From Bacillota bacterium (GTDB taxonomy: Bacteria; Bacillota; Clostridia; Peptostreptococcales; Anaerovoracaceae): a DNA stretch of 13,943 nucleotides. The stretch lies in NCBI GenBank assembly GCA_016281165.1, contig JAEEIC010000029.1:1-13943 (forward strand). The letters are read 5' to 3'. Shown here one piece after another: positions 12,685-13,943 of the stretch; the first letter of the stretch is position 1; each line of letters begins with the position of its first letter. The notes beneath the pieces are model-generated. The model saw only the letters and a list, made by a program, of their open reading frames with translations. It ran no database searches and was not told where the DNA came from. The position numbers and the translations under genes are program-made.

Positions 12685-13943
12685 ATGGCCAGGTTCATAG
12701 TTGAAAGATCGGCCCCCCTGGTAGGCGAGGTCGATATTAGCGGATCCAAGAACGCGGTGCTGCCCATCATGGCCGCCACCGTCCTCACCGACGAGGTCTG
12801 CGAGATATACGACGTTCCCAAGCTGCGCGACGTCGACGTCATGTGCTCCATTTTGAGGAGCCTCGGCGCCAGGGTCAGCGAGGATTATAAAGAGCACACC
12901 GTCGTCATCGACGGTTCCGGCATAGACAAAAGCGAGATACCCTACGATCTGGTCAAGAAGATGAGGGCCTCCTTCTTCGTGATGGGGCCGCTCCTCGCCA
13001 GGACCGGCGCCGCCTTCATCGCCCAGCCCGGGGGCTGCTCCATAGGCGACCGCCCCATAGACCTTCATATCAAGGGCCTCAAGGGTCTGGGAGCCCGCAT
13101 AGTCCAGGATGAGAACAGCGTGGAGGCCATAGTCAAGGAGCTTCGGGGCGATCTGATATACCTAGACTTCCCCAGCGTAGGCGCGACCGAGAACATCATG
13201 ATGGCGGCGAGCCTCGCCAGGGGCGTGACCACCATAGAGAACGCCGCCGAAGAGCCCGAGATCGTCGATCTGGCCAACTTCCTCAACAAGATGGGGGCGA
13301 AGATCAAGGGCGCCGGCACCGACACCATCAGGATAGAGGGCGTGGAGCGCCTGCACGGGACCAGGCATACCGTCATCCCCGACAGGATAGAGACCGGCAC
13401 CTTCATGGTCGCCGCCGCCATAAGCAGGGGCGACGTGCTGATCAGGAACAGCGTTCCGGGCCACGTGAGGCCCGTGATCGCCAAGCTCATAGAGTGCGGA
13501 GCCGCCGTCAACGACGAGGTGGACGGCCTGAGGGTGAGGGGAGATCTCAAAAAGCTCGTCGCCACCGACATCAAGACTCTGCCTTATCCGGGCTTTCCCA
13601 CCGACATGCAGGCTCCCTTCATGGCCCTGCTGACCACGGTGCAGGGCACCAGCACCATAAACGAGACCATATTCGAGAACCGTTTCATGCACGCGGGAGA
13701 GCTGAACCGCATGGGAGCGAACATAAGGGTCGACGGCAGGACCGCCTTCGTGCCCGGGGACAAGCGCCCCCTGGTGGGCAGCGAGGTCATGGCGACCGAC
13801 CTGAGGGCCGGAGCCGCCCTGGTGCTGGCCGGCCTGGTGGCCGAGGGCCGCACCGAGGTCGCCGACATATATCACATCGAGAGAGGCTACGAGGATTTCG
13901 TGGAGAAGCTGAGCAGCCTTGGAGCCAGGATCAGGCGCGTCGA
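12685..13943 (+). CDS. murA: UDP-N-acetylglucosamine 1-carboxyvinyltransferase MurA (3' end cut)
   Basis: MurA transfers enolpyruvate from PEP to UDP-GlcNAc, the first committed step of peptidoglycan synthesis, in the cytosol. All 419 visible residues are in one frame that runs off the window; the family is about 420-430 long, so only a few residues are missing. GSKNA with K22 and N23 is at 20-24, R94 follows, and the catalytic loop QPGGCSIGDRPIDLH at 114-128 carries C118. The Cys, rather than Asp, is the form that fosfomycin alkylates. FPTDMQAP at 304-311 holds the catalytic D307, and a late R-x-Y pattern (ERGYEDF) follows the family. GGAGG at 12675-12679 precedes the ATG by 5 nt. The gene has its own promoter. 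Some Bacillota have two MurA paralogues, and I cannot tell whether this is MurA1 or MurA2. Confidence 0.95.
   Translation, partial: MARFIVERSAPLVGEVDISGSKNAVLPIMAATVLTDEVCEIYDVPKLRDVDVMCSILRSLGARVSEDYKEHTVVIDGSGIDKSEIPYDLVKKMRASFFVMGPLLARTGAAFIAQPGGCSIGDRPIDLHIKGLKGLGARIVQDENSVEAIVKELRGDLIYLDFPSVGATENIMMAASLARGVTTIENAAEEPEIVDLANFLNKMGAKIKGAGTDTIRIEGVERLHGTRHTVIPDRIETGTFMVAAAISRGDVLIRNSVPGHVRPVIAKLIECGAAVNDEVDGLRVRGDLKKLVATDIKTLPYPGFPTDMQAPFMALLTTVQGTSTINETIFENRFMHAGELNRMGANIRVDGRTAFVPGDKRPLVGSEVMATDLRAGAALVLAGLVAEGRTEVADIYHIERGYEDFVEKLSSLGARIRRV

Noticed and set aside
12685..13943. A fosfomycin-resistant MurA variant
   Set aside because: The catalytic-loop cysteine C118 is present, so the usual Cys-to-Asp resistance form is not seen.

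Overview
The window looks like chromosomal DNA from a GC-rich member of the Bacillota, most likely a clostridial lineage. Four things support this: 23S-5S rRNA with the 5S directly downstream; a tmk-holB-ricT-trmN6 operon of the Bacillus/Clostridium type; an AbrB regulator whose C-terminus has the CxxC...CxxC form I associate with clostridia; and strong GGAGG-type ribosome binding sites with sigma-A-like promoters. Protein-coding DNA is GC-rich with frequent ATA (Ile) and AGG/AGA (Arg) codons, while promoters and terminators stay AT-rich. I cannot name a genus. I see no phage, transposon, CRISPR or conjugation genes; this is core chromosome.

Layout on the + strand, left to right: the 3' end of a 23S rRNA gene, a 5S rRNA and a terminator (1-336); a GC-rich spacer with a strong promoter; then a serine-biosynthesis operon serC-serA-DUF1015 (583-3927) closed by a hairpin terminator. 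A second promoter drives a five-gene operon (4055-7455): a small membrane/coiled-coil protein, thymidylate kinase, DNA polymerase III delta', RicT and a TrmN6-type methyltransferase, with overlapping or nearly touching genes. This ends at a terminator shared with the convergent, minus-strand glutamine synthetase gene (7526-9424), an unusually long form with a C-terminal extension. Divergent from it is a DUF3048 (YerB-like) lipoprotein gene with a Glu-Pro-rich linker (9658-10833). A second shared terminator separates that gene from a minus-strand abrB-type gene (10927-11172). A minus-strand MFS transporter (11311-12501) is divergent from murA (12685 to the right edge, where only the last few codons are missing).

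Functionally, SerA and SerC make phosphoserine from 3-phosphoglycerate, but no serB phosphatase is present. The co-transcribed DUF1015 protein carries a GDGNHS motif reminiscent of the DGHHR-type motif of ParB/Srx-fold free-serine kinases, so it is a candidate for acting on phosphoserine/serine. This is the most interesting hypothesis in the window. The tmk operon combines DNA-replication supply (dTMP kinase, clamp-loader subunit) with RNA-related functions (RicT, methyltransferase). In Bacillus subtilis the same block runs on to abrB; here glutamine synthetase and the lipoprotein lie between the block and abrB. The rest is well explained by known families; I found no clear novel multi-gene defence or mobile system.
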